64,000 nucleotides of DNA from Hanleya hanleyi (Eukaryota; Mollusca; Polyplacophora; Lepidopleurida; Hanleyidae): the NCBI GenBank assembly GCA_036873755.1, contig JAVTVY010037069.1, forward strand, positions 102,805-166,804. The letters run 5' to 3'. Below are positions 46,589 through 59,300 of the stretch, one piece after another. Every line of letters starts with the position of its first letter. Position 1 is the first letter of the stretch. The notes below the pieces were generated by a model. That model saw nothing but the letters and a program-made list of their open reading frames with translations, had not been told where the DNA came from and did not search any database. Position numbers and translations under genes: made by a program.

Positions 46589-48218
46589 AGTAAACGGATC
46601 AGAGCGAACATGGTCGAAGATTGAACTTTCTGAAATGGCGACTTCTGATTGGACAAGAGAAGCCGAGAATACATCTATCGGGCAAGAACGAATATGACAG
46701 ATGCAGCGTCAAATGGCGGCCTCTGATTGGACAAGGGTACTTGAGTTGTAAACATACCCAACGCGACTCTCCCAGTGCGAGTATGATGTACTGGAGAGGA
46801 TAATAAAATGATTGACCTGTCAACCTTGTTATTGTTGTTGTTCTCTCACCGGTCCACATCATGGCCTCAAGGCGTTATGCTAGGGCGTAATGCGTAACGA
46901 CAGGTGTTGGCGGACGTCACCGCATTTCGATGAATTAGTGTCAATTCCATGGAATATCTAGCAGATCAGAGCCTCAGGGCTAACTCACCAGGGCGTTGAA
47001 GCGTTAAGCTTGGCGTTGGCAGGCGTTGCTACAAGATGGCACCTCACACGAAGCGTTCGGATCACGGTTGGTCCATCTCTACCCCAAACACCTTCCTTCA
47101 CACCCCCAAATTGCTCCCTTTGGCTGCTACTCCCACTAATGACGTCACCAATGACGCCACAGATGGCATGGTCATCCCTCAAGTCGTGGCCTATACCACA
47201 AGAGCTTCAATATGACACCCCCACTTACCCCCAAAATTACCACTGTACTCACTACACCCCAACTGCGCATGCGCATATTGATGCAACTTCCAATGAAAAA
47301 AACACGCCAGCCTTCACACTGATACCCCAGGCTGTGCATGTGGACCACGGATGGTCCCTCAATCACTCAACAGATCTCCTGGCACCCCCAACATGCCTGC
47401 TTTCTATACTGCGGTCAAACTGTGCATGCACAGAATGATATAAACGGACGAAACATTAGTCCAGTCGGATGCTCCTCCACAACAGCTTCAAAATAAGACC
47501 TCATACGACCCAATCGGACCACTGGGTCCCCTAGACCCCAAAACACTCACTACGGCGCTACTTGCCCGATGCGCATGAGCACAGAGATTTTTTTCGAAAA
47601 GTTTTACCCCTTGGCTTCGAGATCCCACTCATCGTGTTATACGTGGAGAGATGAGAAAAACAAGATGCCACAACCCATACCGCAAATGTCCATGAGTGGG
47701 TTTCCCAGTGGGACAAACATTGTCCACTGAGCCAGTATGGGCCTATCAACCCTACCAGACCTTCAAAACAAATTCACCGCTTAGCTTCGAGATCACTCTC
47801 ATCGTGTTATACGTGGTGAGACGAGAAAAACAAGATGCCACAACTCATACCGCAAATGTCCATGAGCGGGTTTCCCATTGGGACAACATTGTTCACTGAG
47901 CCAGTATGGGCCTATCCACGCCATCAGACCTACCTGAACTTTTCAAAAAATTTCACTAATTAGCTTCTAGATCCCTCCCCTTGTGTTCTACGTGGCGAGA
48001 CAAAGAAAACAAGATGCCACACCCATAGTAAAATCCACAAGAAAAAAATATGACCCCCCTATCTCATACATGTATAGATTAACATGCAATTGTTCGACTC
48101 AGGTGAGATCACCCGGAATTTGGCCCACAGAGGTTTAGCCTAGCCCGAGTTGTCTTCCTTCTCTCCAGATGGCAGCACCATCGATGCCAAAAGGGGAATT
48201 CCCACAGCAGCGCCGCCA
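46589..48218. repeat. Right arm, distal part
   Basis: This is the mirror of 43540-43141 and then 40692-39664. It includes ggtgttggcgg, taagcttggcgttggcaggc, tgacgtcaccaatgacg and three copies of a block ttcgagatc.c.ctcatcgtg, ttatacgtgg, acaagatgccaca (about 47617, 47788, 47968). The left arm holds one such block (about 39760-39840). Confidence 0.75.
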
Positions 48219-48760
48219 GTGTGTGTGTTTATTTTTTACGGAGATATACTGGACACGACACGCTCGACCCTGTAGTCGCACTGATCCAAGACTCGTCATA
48301 ATAGCATCGTACAATACCTATAGGTTATCTTTATTACTATAAGTCTTACTTCCCATGGATTCATGTATTTTTTTCGTGCCAATACGTTTTCCCTTCTCTC
48401 GCTGTATGGCTATGTGGAGAAACTGAGGGTACCCAACTTGCCATTTATGCTGGGCATATAAATGGCGATATTGTCGGGGACCCTGTTTGATGACATGCAT
48501 TCCGGGAGATCCACAATGGAAGTCACTGGGGTCTTATGTAGGGGCAGATCACTCCTGTTGGGCCGTCACGTGACCGCAAGTGACCTTTAACATTTTGAAC
48601 CGAATGTGACCTGTGACCCGGATCTCACGTGACCGAATGTGACATCATTTACGAATCAGGGGTTATAACTCTTCTTGACCTGCGACCTTGCGGCCCAGAG
48701 TTACTCCACCTAAATCCTAGACCAGATTCACTTATACTACTGCTGGTATCTCTATGAATA
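48219..48760. other. Non-coding flank
   Basis: Contains gtcacgtgaccgcaagtgac and tctcacgtgaccgaatgtga (about 48565 and 48625), two CACGTG-bearing blocks. No gene is seen. Confidence 0.4.
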
Positions 48761-48763
48761 CAT

Positions 48764-49915
48764 GTACTTGTTCCATATATTTTATTCGGAATGTTGCGAG
48801 GTGGATGTTCAAACAGATTTGCATTCAGATATATTTAATTAGCTTAATCAGCTGACTTAACTAACTTACTACAATTTCATGTTACAGTAATTATCAGTCA
48901 CAGAAAGTTCACTTTTCAACTCTGTTATTCAAACACTTAGAAAAAGAAACATTCCCATTCTTCATTCAAATTGAAGAAAAATCATATAATGACAAAATGT
49001 GACATTACCGGACGGTAAATGTTAAGGGTGCTCTATTGATAAATTCTCGCCTGATTGTGCTCATACTTGGCATACATATAATATGGGATGTTCGGAAGGG
49101 GATGTTGAAGAATGGCTGCATTCCGTCAATATTTAATTATCATAATTAACTAATTAACTGGACAATATGCTATGATTCATGTTGAAGCATTAGGTGGCCG
49201 TTTGCGGCTGCCCGGGATTGACCTGGGGTGTCGATGAACACACTCCAGGTCATGGTAAGAATAGGAACCCGTGGGCTTCCTGGGTTTGAAAAAGAATGGG
49301 GTCCTGAGTGTTAAAGGAATAGGATCCTACCTGTGTGGTTTCCGGGTGTGAAAAGGAATAGGAACCAAACATCGTGATATGACTGAAATAGTGTTGAAAG
49401 CGACGTTAAATCACATTCACTCACTCACTCATTCATTGGTTGTGCCGTATTCATAACTACTTATACGATTGTGCCCATACTTGGCTTACATATCATATTG
49501 GATATCCTGAGGGAAACGTTTCAGAATGGCTACATTTCGTGAATATTAATTAACCTAATCAGCTAATTAAATAGCAAAATATGCCAATATTTTATATGGC
49601 AATCATTAGGGTCTCCATTTTTGTGACTAAACCCAACAGGCTCAACATTTGTGGTGTTCCGAAGGGGATGTTGCGCAGAATGGCTTCATTCCATTAATCT
49701 TTAGTTCGCTTAATTAATTACCTAATTAAATGGCAAATATGCTAAGATTTCACAAACATTAGGGGTGCTATATTCATCAATACTTTACCAATTGAACCCA
49801 ATGTTAGTGCGAATTTAGGGTATTGTGAAGGGGATATTACAAAATGATGTATTCAGGTAATATTTAATTAGGTATTAATTACCTAATTGAATGACAAATA
49901 TACTATGATTTCATG
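48764..49915. repeat. Interspersed tandem repeat split by a SINE-like insertion
   Basis: Diverged units carry tgtgcccatacttggc.taca, gggatgttg..gaatggct, ttaattagcttaattaacta and aaatatgctatgatttcatg. They start near 48770, 49050, 49465, 49640 and 49790. A foreign stretch (49190-49440) splits them. Confidence 0.6.
49190..49440 (+). mobile_element. SINE-type insertion with shared tail
   Basis: It begins near gtggccgtttgcggctgccc and ends with cgtgatatgactgaaatagt, gttgaaagcgacgttaaatc, (actc)n. There is no clear tRNA-like head. The tail is the same as at 8985-9035. Confidence 0.6.
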
Positions 49916-52848
49916 TTATGGTAATCGTTACAGGTGCTGTATTCATATGGTCAGGCGAGCTCTTTGGTAGCCTTGCTACCATTCCTTATTGCTGTAAGGG
50001 TTCTTATTGCTGTAAGGGTCATATATCAAATTATGTTCTATACATATATTTGGGGAAATGCTCTGCCCGTGTTTCACACGAGCTTTCATTACTTGATGAG
50101 TTCTTTCGGCTTTATCAGATGGCCTATATGTGTAATTTAGCTTTAATTTATCTCAAAGTGACTTTGGCACCTCCGTAATCTTGTTTGGATATTTGTGGAT
50201 TGGAAGGCTATGATATAACCAGAGTTTAGTTTACTATCGAGATAATACTATTCAATTTCTAGTCCCTTATGACCTTGTGCCCTGTATTTGGTGATTGTCA
50301 CTAGGCTTGCTGAAGTTATCTGGGATACGGAAGCTTGATGCCTGAAGAATGAGCATGTGGTGTGGCAATGGGATCTGAGACCACTTGTTTGAAACTTCCT
50401 GGGCAATCTTGAGTTTCAGATAAACACTGAGACTATATTCCTAATTCTATTCTCTGATTATAGCCTATCCTACATATCCCAATATCAAACTGGAATAATA
50501 TAGTTGCCATGGATAAACTTTAGAGATTGAATATTGGAGCAATGTTTGGCAATTTTGACAGTTTTGGCAACTAAACAGTACAGATGTTTTGACAGTTCAT
50601 CACGCGTAGACGTTAATATTATTCAGTGTTAATTTCACATGAGTTTTAATCTGCATCTGAGGGTCTAACGAACACTCGTTGTGTGGTTAGTTTGAGCCAT
50701 GCCATATCTTGATGCAGCCTCGTCCTTAGATTGATAAATCTGTGGAATTAACCTGGAGACATCTGTACATTTATCAACACATTACGCGCTTAATTTCCTG
50801 ACAATTTTCAGAACTTCTCACTTCCTTTGATATACAGTATATAGTATCTATGGATTGGATGTCGGCAAATGTATGGCTTGTCACTGTTTCGAGTTGTTTG
50901 ACAGTCTGTAACTGATATAAATCTGTGTCAATGCTTCCCTCATATTCACATATCCCCTTTGTCTATGTGTCTTTTATTTATGTTTAAGGAAACTTTACAT
51001 TGGGTTTTGGTTAATGGATTGGTGTTAGTTGACAAAGACCATGGTGCTCATACAATATATGAGATATTTATGGCACTATATGTGCATAATGTGCATCCAT
51101 GTCAAATGGATGATTTGGGATTCTCTAAATCAGAATGCAGGATCACGTTCCATCAGGACCTCATAACGTTACCTGTTATTATATTTAGATGCCTGGGATG
51201 AAGCAGGGTGCCGGTGTCATGACTAGGAGTGTCCTGGGGATTAGTGTCCCTTTTCATATCCTTTCTATTGCAGCTAAGGACGGACACTTACCTCAAATGT
51301 GGAGAAAATGTGCTAGCTGGGTTAAAAGATAGGAGCCGGACACTCCAAGACACCGGGCATTCTTAGCCTTCACACCGGTTTACCTTTGACTGGTAACGAT
51401 TATATGGGAACTGCTGATACCGGGTACATTATATGAATATGTGTCAGAGTTTTGTTTTAAGTCACCTCCCTCTGGATATTTCAGTTGTATTGTTCTGTTG
51501 TCTGCTGATTTTTTGCTCCAGTCGTCTACATTCTTGAAATATGTTTGATGTTTACATTTTCATTTGTAGTTTTGCCAACATTTAGTGTTAACATTTTCAA
51601 TTTTCGAGCAACGACGGTACCATAAATTGTGTGAGGAACTGTAAACGTGTCTTTTATTTGTCTGGGAATTTACTATAATTGACTAGTGAGCTATCTTATA
51701 ACTGAATCGTCGTTATTCATCATGTAAGCAAAGATCGACATGTAATGAGCAGACAATCACATTGGTCGTATTCTGGATAAAATATGTCCTATACGTTTGC
51801 TATCAGGTATATTTACTAGCTACCGTGATAAGCTGCGTAGTGAATGTATTGTCTGTGTATGAAACTCTTAAATACTTTTGGCATATTCATCTTTTTATTT
51901 TCATTGCATACTGCTTGTTGGTAGTCCCATTACACATGAAATTCACCTCTTCAAACACTATCTTGAATCAAATGTCTTTATAAATTTACATTTACATATA
52001 TTTATGGGTACTCCTGCTCGCGTGAATATTTAACACCTTCTTGTTTGTCTGGTTTTATTCATACCAATTAAGGATATTTGTATTTTTTATTACTTTCACC
52101 TAGCAGTCTGTGAGACTGACTCCTTCGGTGGTGTGGGGAATTTTTGATCTGGATTTCGGCTAAAAAAATCCTATTTTAAGGAGGGGTGAATGTGACCCAT
52201 CAGAGACTGGTCACTTTAGTCTCTGATTGTTTACTAGTTTAGAGTAAATATATGGATCTCCCCCTGTACAGAGCCCCATCTGTTTACATAAGAAGGTCAT
52301 GTGATTTTGCCTTCAAAACTACTGAGAACATGGTACATTGTTTTCTTCTGTTCCAACTGCTACTGGGGGAAGACACGAGCTGCAGTCTGCATCTTTATCT
52401 TTTGTAAACAGGTGAGAGAGTTAAACACTATTTGCAATTAACTTGTTAAAGGTTCAGTGTAACAGTGTGTTGAGATTTTACTGTGTATTCTAGGCAAATT
52501 TAGCTGCAAAGTTATTTGTAACTTGTAGTGCTTTGTTTTTAACGGATGTCACAAATTTAACGTAGTCTAAAGTCTGGAGATGATCTTACACTGTTTTGGT
52601 GATGTTGTTACTTCTGGGTTTAAGTAACTTGGTTTACCATGCATCAGTATTTAGGTTTATTCTATGTTATATTTTAGGCTCAGAGGGGGTTTGAATTCTT
52701 CTTTTGTAATGTGTATTGTCCCATGAAGGCATTGCCTGTTCTCCGACTCCTCATGTAAGACCCCTCCCCCTAACACAAAATTCAACAAACACTTTTTTGT
52801 GGTGGTGTCGTACGGTACATGACGACGAACGCTTTATTGACAATCACT
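49916..52848. other. Non-coding sequence, no supported feature
   Basis: I see no exon with recognisable protein, no RNA gene and no repeat boundary in this 2.9 kb. ORFs are below 90 codons and motif-free. Confidence 0.4.
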
Positions 52849-53275
52849 TTGGGGACTCTAACCCCACACATTCTACACGGGGACTCGAACCCCACACATA
52901 TTCCAAAAAACCCCACACACATCTCGGGGGACTCTAACCCCACACACATCTCGGGGGACTCTAACCCCACACACATCTCGGGGGACTCTAACCCCACACA
53001 CATCTCGGGGGACTCTAACCCCACACACATCTCGGGGGACTCTAACCCCACACACATCTCGGGGGACTCTAACCCCACACACATCTCGGGGGACTCTAAC
53101 CCCACACACATCTCGGGGGACTCTAACCCCACACACATCTCGGGGGACTCTAACCCCACACACATCTCGGGGGACTCTAACCCCACACACATCTCGGGGG
53201 ACTCTAACCCCACATCGGGGGACTCTAACCCCACACATATTTCGGGGAACCCTAACCCCACATATATTTCAGCAT
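52849..53275. repeat. 27-bp minisatellite, open in several frames
   Basis: The unit is gggggactctaaccccacac followed by acatctc. About eleven near-identical units lie at 52924-53222 with degenerate ones on both sides. Because 27 is a multiple of 3, any frame without a stop stays open, giving GDSNPTHIS on + and two frames on -. Each unit holds a G4/C4 stem (ggggactctaacccc). Not called as coding. Confidence 0.9.
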
Positions 53276-56200
53276 ATATTTCCAGGGTGCTTAAATTAAG
53301 CGTTCGTTGTAGCATCGACGTGTACCGTAGACGAGAATGGTTAAACAGAGACTCTCTCTCTCTTATAAAACACATAAGGCGCTCGACTGAACACAGTTCA
53401 CAGTCGGAGCTATACTCACGTCTTACACCCCATGGAGAAAGAAGTTTCCTTTTAATTCATTCCATTCAACCAAAGGAAACTATATTGTAACTCTTTTGAT
53501 TTAGGGTATTTTACACAGCAGATCCCAATACATTGTTTGTTATATATCCTTTCTAGTTAATGTTTATACAACCTTCAAACTAAATATTTGATTTGTTTAT
53601 AATCAGTAAACATTAAAAGATTTGAATAGTTTCAAGCAAGAATGTTTGAATACTTCATTTGCCCTTTTGGTCAATTGATCTAACATGTATGTGTTTTTTG
53701 ACATGTTGGATATATGCTTCATCGTCACTTCACTATTAGCTGGAGAATTTGAGAACATATGCCCTTTCTATCGATCTCCTTATATCTGTTTGTGTCACAT
53801 CGATAGCCATCATTTTTTAAAGGTGATATTGAAAAAGCGTGATGGCTCTAACTCATCACCTTTCCGGGGTGATAGTTATCACCTTTTTCTGGCTGTGTAA
53901 AATTGTTTCTAAATTATCAAAGTACCAAAATTGAAACCATCTAATTTATCTGCAATATTATACAAAGTTGATATGGAATTGATTTAATTAAATCTTCATT
54001 CATCCATCACATATAATGTGTTTGTCTGGGTTCCTGAGTTGAGAAGTACCTGCAATCCAGTCATGTTAACACACCCGAGTCCACTTCCAAAAACATGTAT
54101 TAGAGAGTTTCGTAGACAAATGCACGTCACGATACCAACATGTCTTACAACATGTGAGACGTCCATATATACAAACAAGTCTTACATTTGAATAAACTAT
54201 TTCAGCTCTGTCTTTGTTGCATTCTGATTATCGTCCGACAACAACCTTCCAAATACTCCCCATCGACTTCTTCGCTATGCCGGGTTAACTTCAGGTATCG
54301 TGAACACATTTGCCGGACCTAACACAACAAAGAGGATATAATCAAGGAATTATTTGACTTTGATCGCACATAAGATCATCTATAATTAAAAAAATATGCT
54401 ATAGAACCCGTAACACAAATCATTTTGTAGTTTTCTGACCAAAATAACCAAGGAACCAAGAAAACGCATAGTGTTCTCGACGATTGGGTGGGTGATTGTC
54501 GAGGGCAGTTTTTTATGCGATCTGCCACATTCACAGAAATATTCTTCCCCAGGAAGTCACACCATTTTTTTTTTTTGGAAACATGCGAAGTTGGCCGAAA
54601 TTCGTTGTTGTATCAACGGACAAAAGCCAAGACCCTTGTATTTTCCATGTTGATTTGTTCCAAATTTAAGAGAGTATTTTAGCTCAAAGTGTTCCGTTTT
54701 AAGTTTGACATCTTAGTCTATCAACTTACTCCCATTTTGTATATATTAGCTCTTCGTCTTCAGTTTGAAATATATATTATTATCATCCAAAATCGTGCTC
54801 TATCAGGTTGCTCATACAATGAGCATTATTCTTAGCCGATTATGCTAATTCGTTAACACCAAGGTTCTTGTGACGCCTAACATCTACGCCTATTTTGAAT
54901 CTATTTGCATAATTTTCAGCTCAAAATATCTGAAAATCACAATTGTTCATGTTGCTCATTTAATTCAAGGCATTAACCTTAGGTCATGGTGCAAATTAAT
55001 CAACACTGATATATCTCTAAGCATAGCATGACATCTTACGCCTATTTTGAATCTATTTCCACATTTATTCATGTACATTGCATGATTTCGTCGGGTCTAT
55101 CTTTGTCTTCCTTTTGCATATCGCTCCAATTCTAATAAAATAGATGACGAGAATTACACAAAGACGGTCGGAGTAATAATAAACGATATGTTTACAAGAC
55201 TGAGGAGTTTGACATTGAACTATGTATCCAAACAATACACACGGGCCCTTACGATCCAATTATGAACAACTGAGCTTCAATGACTATAAAATATGCTAAG
55301 AACCACTGGATGTACGAACATGACTTACATGTCATCAGCTTATTTTTGTGCTTGGACTCAAATCGAGTCCACATTTCATATCAACATTGTGAAACAGTGC
55401 CGCCAGTGTTGTTTTACAGTGAAAGCTATTTATTTTTTATTTATTTCCAAAGATGACCAACCGGTCCAGATGACTCATTTACAGGCTCCATAAACTAAGA
55501 CTAAATAATAAAGACTATATAAACAGATAAGACAATAAATTAAGAAAAGAAAAAAACCCACATAAATAATATACGTATAGAGGCGGTAGATAAATTCGCA
55601 AAACATACAATTCGATAGGACATGTAAAAACTAAGACGATATTATAAAGGTAAGAGTTAACCGTAAAAGATCTATAAGAAATAACATAAAACACATGTAG
55701 AATGTAGGATAAAAATCTACATAGAGTTGACATAAACCTCACTATGTGATAATTGAAAATTAGTTATATAAAACTGTACGCAATGAGTGCTTAAAAGATT
55801 GAATTGGAGCAAAAAGATCCAGATCTGTACTATCAGAACAGGAAAATAATTCATTAAAACTGTGCATGCTCCTCTGGATAGGAGAAATTTTATAATTCAC
55901 GAACATGTATCATATCATGAGGAATATGCCGGTGCATCTCATCACTAGATAAATAGCAACAACCAAAATCAGTTACAGGCATGAATCTCTCATTCCGCAT
56001 GTGATGCTGTTTGGTTTGCCTTAATTTGTCATGTCTTCCGTGTATTGAAAATTTCGTCGAAAACTAGAATCTAAGACACATAATACGACAAATTTGGACC
56101 TCTGGGTCAGAGATACAGGAATATTTATAATGTTATCCAATACCTCACCAACCACAGAATTTCTCCATCAACATTTTAATGCTTCACATTTTCTCCTCAG
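53276..56200. other. Non-coding sequence upstream of the methyltransferase exon
   Basis: No feature beyond a small cluster of GGTGAT/ATCACC motifs (53819-53886) that can fold back. Any upstream non-coding exon of the methyltransferase gene is not recognisable. Confidence 0.4.
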
Positions 56201-56386
56201 ATAAAAGATGGCTAAAACAAAAGAGACTACGGACTTTGAGGCGAGACTTGGTCAAATCTTCACTTCTGGTTGTACTGCCCTTGGAGTGGCTTTAGGCTCT
56301 GAGCTGGGGTTATTTTCCCTTATGTCAAAGTTCCGCGGACAATTCACTTCGCAGGAACTAGCGGATGCTGGTCACTTCAAAGAAAG
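56201..56386 (+). CDS. Methyltransferase exon with start codon
   Basis: The acceptor ag is at 56199-56200, the ATG at 56208 (aaagATGG) and the donor GAAAG|gtaaatc at 56387. 59 codons plus 2 nt. Confidence 0.87.
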
Positions 56387-59300
56387 GTAAATCGTTTGTT
56401 TCTTGGCATTATTATATGAGATACGCAGAGCGACCGGTGAGCTGGGCACAAACTACATGTACATGAGTCTCCAGCAAAAAACATGGACCGAACCGGTACA
56501 CATATAGTTGTAACTGTAACACTCGTTTTCTCCTCTAGTTCGTCATAATAATATATTTGTTGAATTTTTATCCTTTAGAGGTTATAATTCCTTCCCTTTG
56601 GGGAGCAAGCATTGTACAGGATTTGACCAGTTCAAGCGGCTATTGAACGCTTGGGGTGGATCGTCAAATTGCCGGCGCTCGATGTGCCCTATTGCCGGCG
56701 CTCAATGTGCCCCATTGCCGGCGCTCAATGTGCCCTATTGCCGGCGCTCAATGTGCCCTATTGCCGGCGCTCAATGTGCCTTATTGCCGGCGCTCAATGT
56801 GCCCCATTGCCGGCACTCAATGTGCCCTATTGCCGGCGCTCAATGTGCCCTATTGCCGGCGCTCAATGTGCCCGATCGCCAATAAAACTTAAAATATGCG
56901 ATCTGCCCATCTCACCTCATTAATATATTAATGCTGTAAAATTGTATGTACATAGATTTATTTCTGTTTTATATATCTATTGATATGTCTATATATCTAG
57001 TTTTGAAATGCCGGACCGACCAGCCTATGGATTATGTTTATTGAAAATCTTTATCCGACAATAAAGAAGATTATCTATCTATCTATCTATCTATCTAGAG
57101 GTGAACTGCTGTAAATGAAAAGGCAAGTTAACTCCAAAATATGTAATTTACCACAAATCTACGAGATGTTTTAGTGCTACACTACGCAGCCTGGCACCGG
57201 GTACCCCATTTGGTAGGAATGTCCCTTCACGTAAGACGTAACGAAGCGCTGTCAGACACACTTAACCCTACCTGGCCTGGGGGGGCCATTATGGCCCCCC
57301 TACCAAATTTTCTGCACTATCTCCGGAACGGCAAAAAATGGAGAGCTGAAACTCCGTGACTTTATCGTTTGTCTTATTGGGGTCATTTTGAGCCTATTTT
57401 CATAACCCCCCGAGCAGAGGATCATGGGTAAATTCAAGATGGCGGCCACGTGGTGTACCAGAAAAGTGATGTTTTTGTCATATTTCTTCAAAATTTCTGC
57501 TTTTCTGCAGTGAAAAGTGGGCAAAAACTATTTTATTTCATATCACATTAATATTTGCTAATTTTTCATGCAGTTTTTGTGGAGAAATTGCAAAAATAAA
57601 AAATTCGGAAAATCTGACCGAAAAATCGGCCAAAAAATGCCGTTTTTCAAAATGGCGTCACTGTGACGTCATCAAAGCGGCCATCTTGGATTTATTTATC
57701 ACAGTGACAGCATTTTCAAAAATGGCATATTTTGGTCGATTTTTCGATCGGATTTTACCGAATTTTTTATTTATGCAATTTCTCCGCAAAAACTGCATGA
57801 TAAATTAGTAAATATCAATGTGATGTAAAATAAAATAGTTTTTGCTCACTTTTCATCGCGGAAAAGCAGAAATTTTGAAGAAATATGACGCAAACATCAC
57901 TTTTCTGGTACCCCATGTGGCCGCCATCTTGAATTTACCCATGATCCTCTGTTCAGGGGGTTATGCAAATGGGCTCAAAATGACCCCAATAAGATAAACT
58001 ATGAAGTCCCGGAGTTCCGGAGATAGCGCAGAAAGTTTGGTAGGGGGGCCCCCCCTGGCCAGATAGGGTTAACACACTACCCAGTACCACATCACATACT
58101 TTCCAGGGTATCTTTCGTGATATTTCGAGCTTTGTACCGGCCGGTATAACAGAGTATGTGGATTTCAAGTACGTTCCTTTCATACAACATAATCATTTTC
58201 CCGTTCGTAGAAACTGAGAGTTGTACTATCTTAAAAAGCATTATACATTCGGTTAGATGAAAACTAGTATCAGTCTTGGTACTTTGCAGGTCTTCTGAAT
58301 GGAACCAGATTTGTTTCTTTGTATTCCGCAGATTCAACCAAGAATTGAGTACTGGTATTTCAGAAACAACGGTACATCACGTGAAATATCTTCCAGTGTT
58401 AAGCATTTCATTGATCAATTCAAATTTTCAAATGGAAATCCAGAATTTTCAATGGCTTGTGAAGAACATCAAAAACATCCATGACAGCGTTACTATGGTT
58501 ACAGTACAGGTTCATTGGTTTAACAAATATAGTGAGTGAGTGAATAGGGTTTAACGTCGCTTTCAACATTCTATATCACTTTAACAAATACAATAGCATA
58601 TAGAACGAAGATGGTTAACATGGCTCTACTCGTTGATAGTTTACTGATAACGAAGGGGTTAACATATGGTTCTACTCGTTGATAGTTTACCAATAACGAA
58701 GGAATTAACATGGTTCTACTCGTTGATAGTTTACTGATAACGAAGGGGTTAACATGGTTCTACTCGTTGATAGTTTGCCGATCAAGAAGATGGAACATGG
58801 TTCTACTCGTTGATAATTTACCGATAACGAATATTGAACATGACTTTACTCGTTGATAGTTTACTGATAACGAAGGGGTTAACATGGTTCTACTCGTTGA
58901 TAGATTGCCGATAAAGAAGATGGAACATGGTTCTACTCGTTGATAGTTTACTGATAAAGAAGATGGCACATGGTTCTACTCGTTGATAGTTTACTGATAA
59001 AGAAGATGGCACATGGTTCTACTCGTTGATAGTTTGCCGATAAAGAAGATGGAGCATGGTTCTACTCGTTGATAGTTTGCCGATAAAGAAGATGGAACAT
59101 GGTTCTACTCGTTGATAGTTTGCCGATAAAGAAGATGGAACATGGTTCTACTCGTTGATAGTTTACCGATAAAGAAGATGCAACATGGTTCTACTCGTTG
59201 ATAGTTTGCCGATAAAGAAGATGGAACATGGTTCTACTCGTTGATAGTTTGCCGATAAAGAAGATGGAACCTGGTTCTACTCGTTGATAGTTTACTGATA

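Larger units (their letters stand above)
39664..48218. mobile_element. 8.5-kb composite element with very long inverted arms
   Basis: The outer ends (tggcggcgctgctgtgggaa at 39664 and its complement ending at 48218) start inverted arms. The right arm is continuous, about 46130-48218. The left arm is the same sequence reversed, split by a 2.45-kb insertion (about 40693-43140). Arms carry, from outside in, a protein-free section, tandem TGACGTCA-containing repeats and an outward-facing ORF ending PDDD. The core (43995-45935) contains Penelope-type RT pieces in head-to-head orientation. The arms look like an unclassified large foldback transposon, which is an inference. I found no clear target-site duplication. 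Confidence 0.65.

Noticed and set aside
52900..53230. Telomere-like repeat
   Set aside because: The minus strand contains GGGGTTAG once per 27 bp, but the unit is not TTAGGG and the array is short and internal.
52782..53490. Long opposed ORFs on both strands
   Set aside because: They are produced by a 27-bp repeat whose length is a multiple of three, with no domain outside the repeat.
56598..56923. Three overlapping ORFs repeating CPIAGAQCALLPALNVPYCR
   Set aside because: A 23-bp repeat read in successive frames. It lies within an intron.
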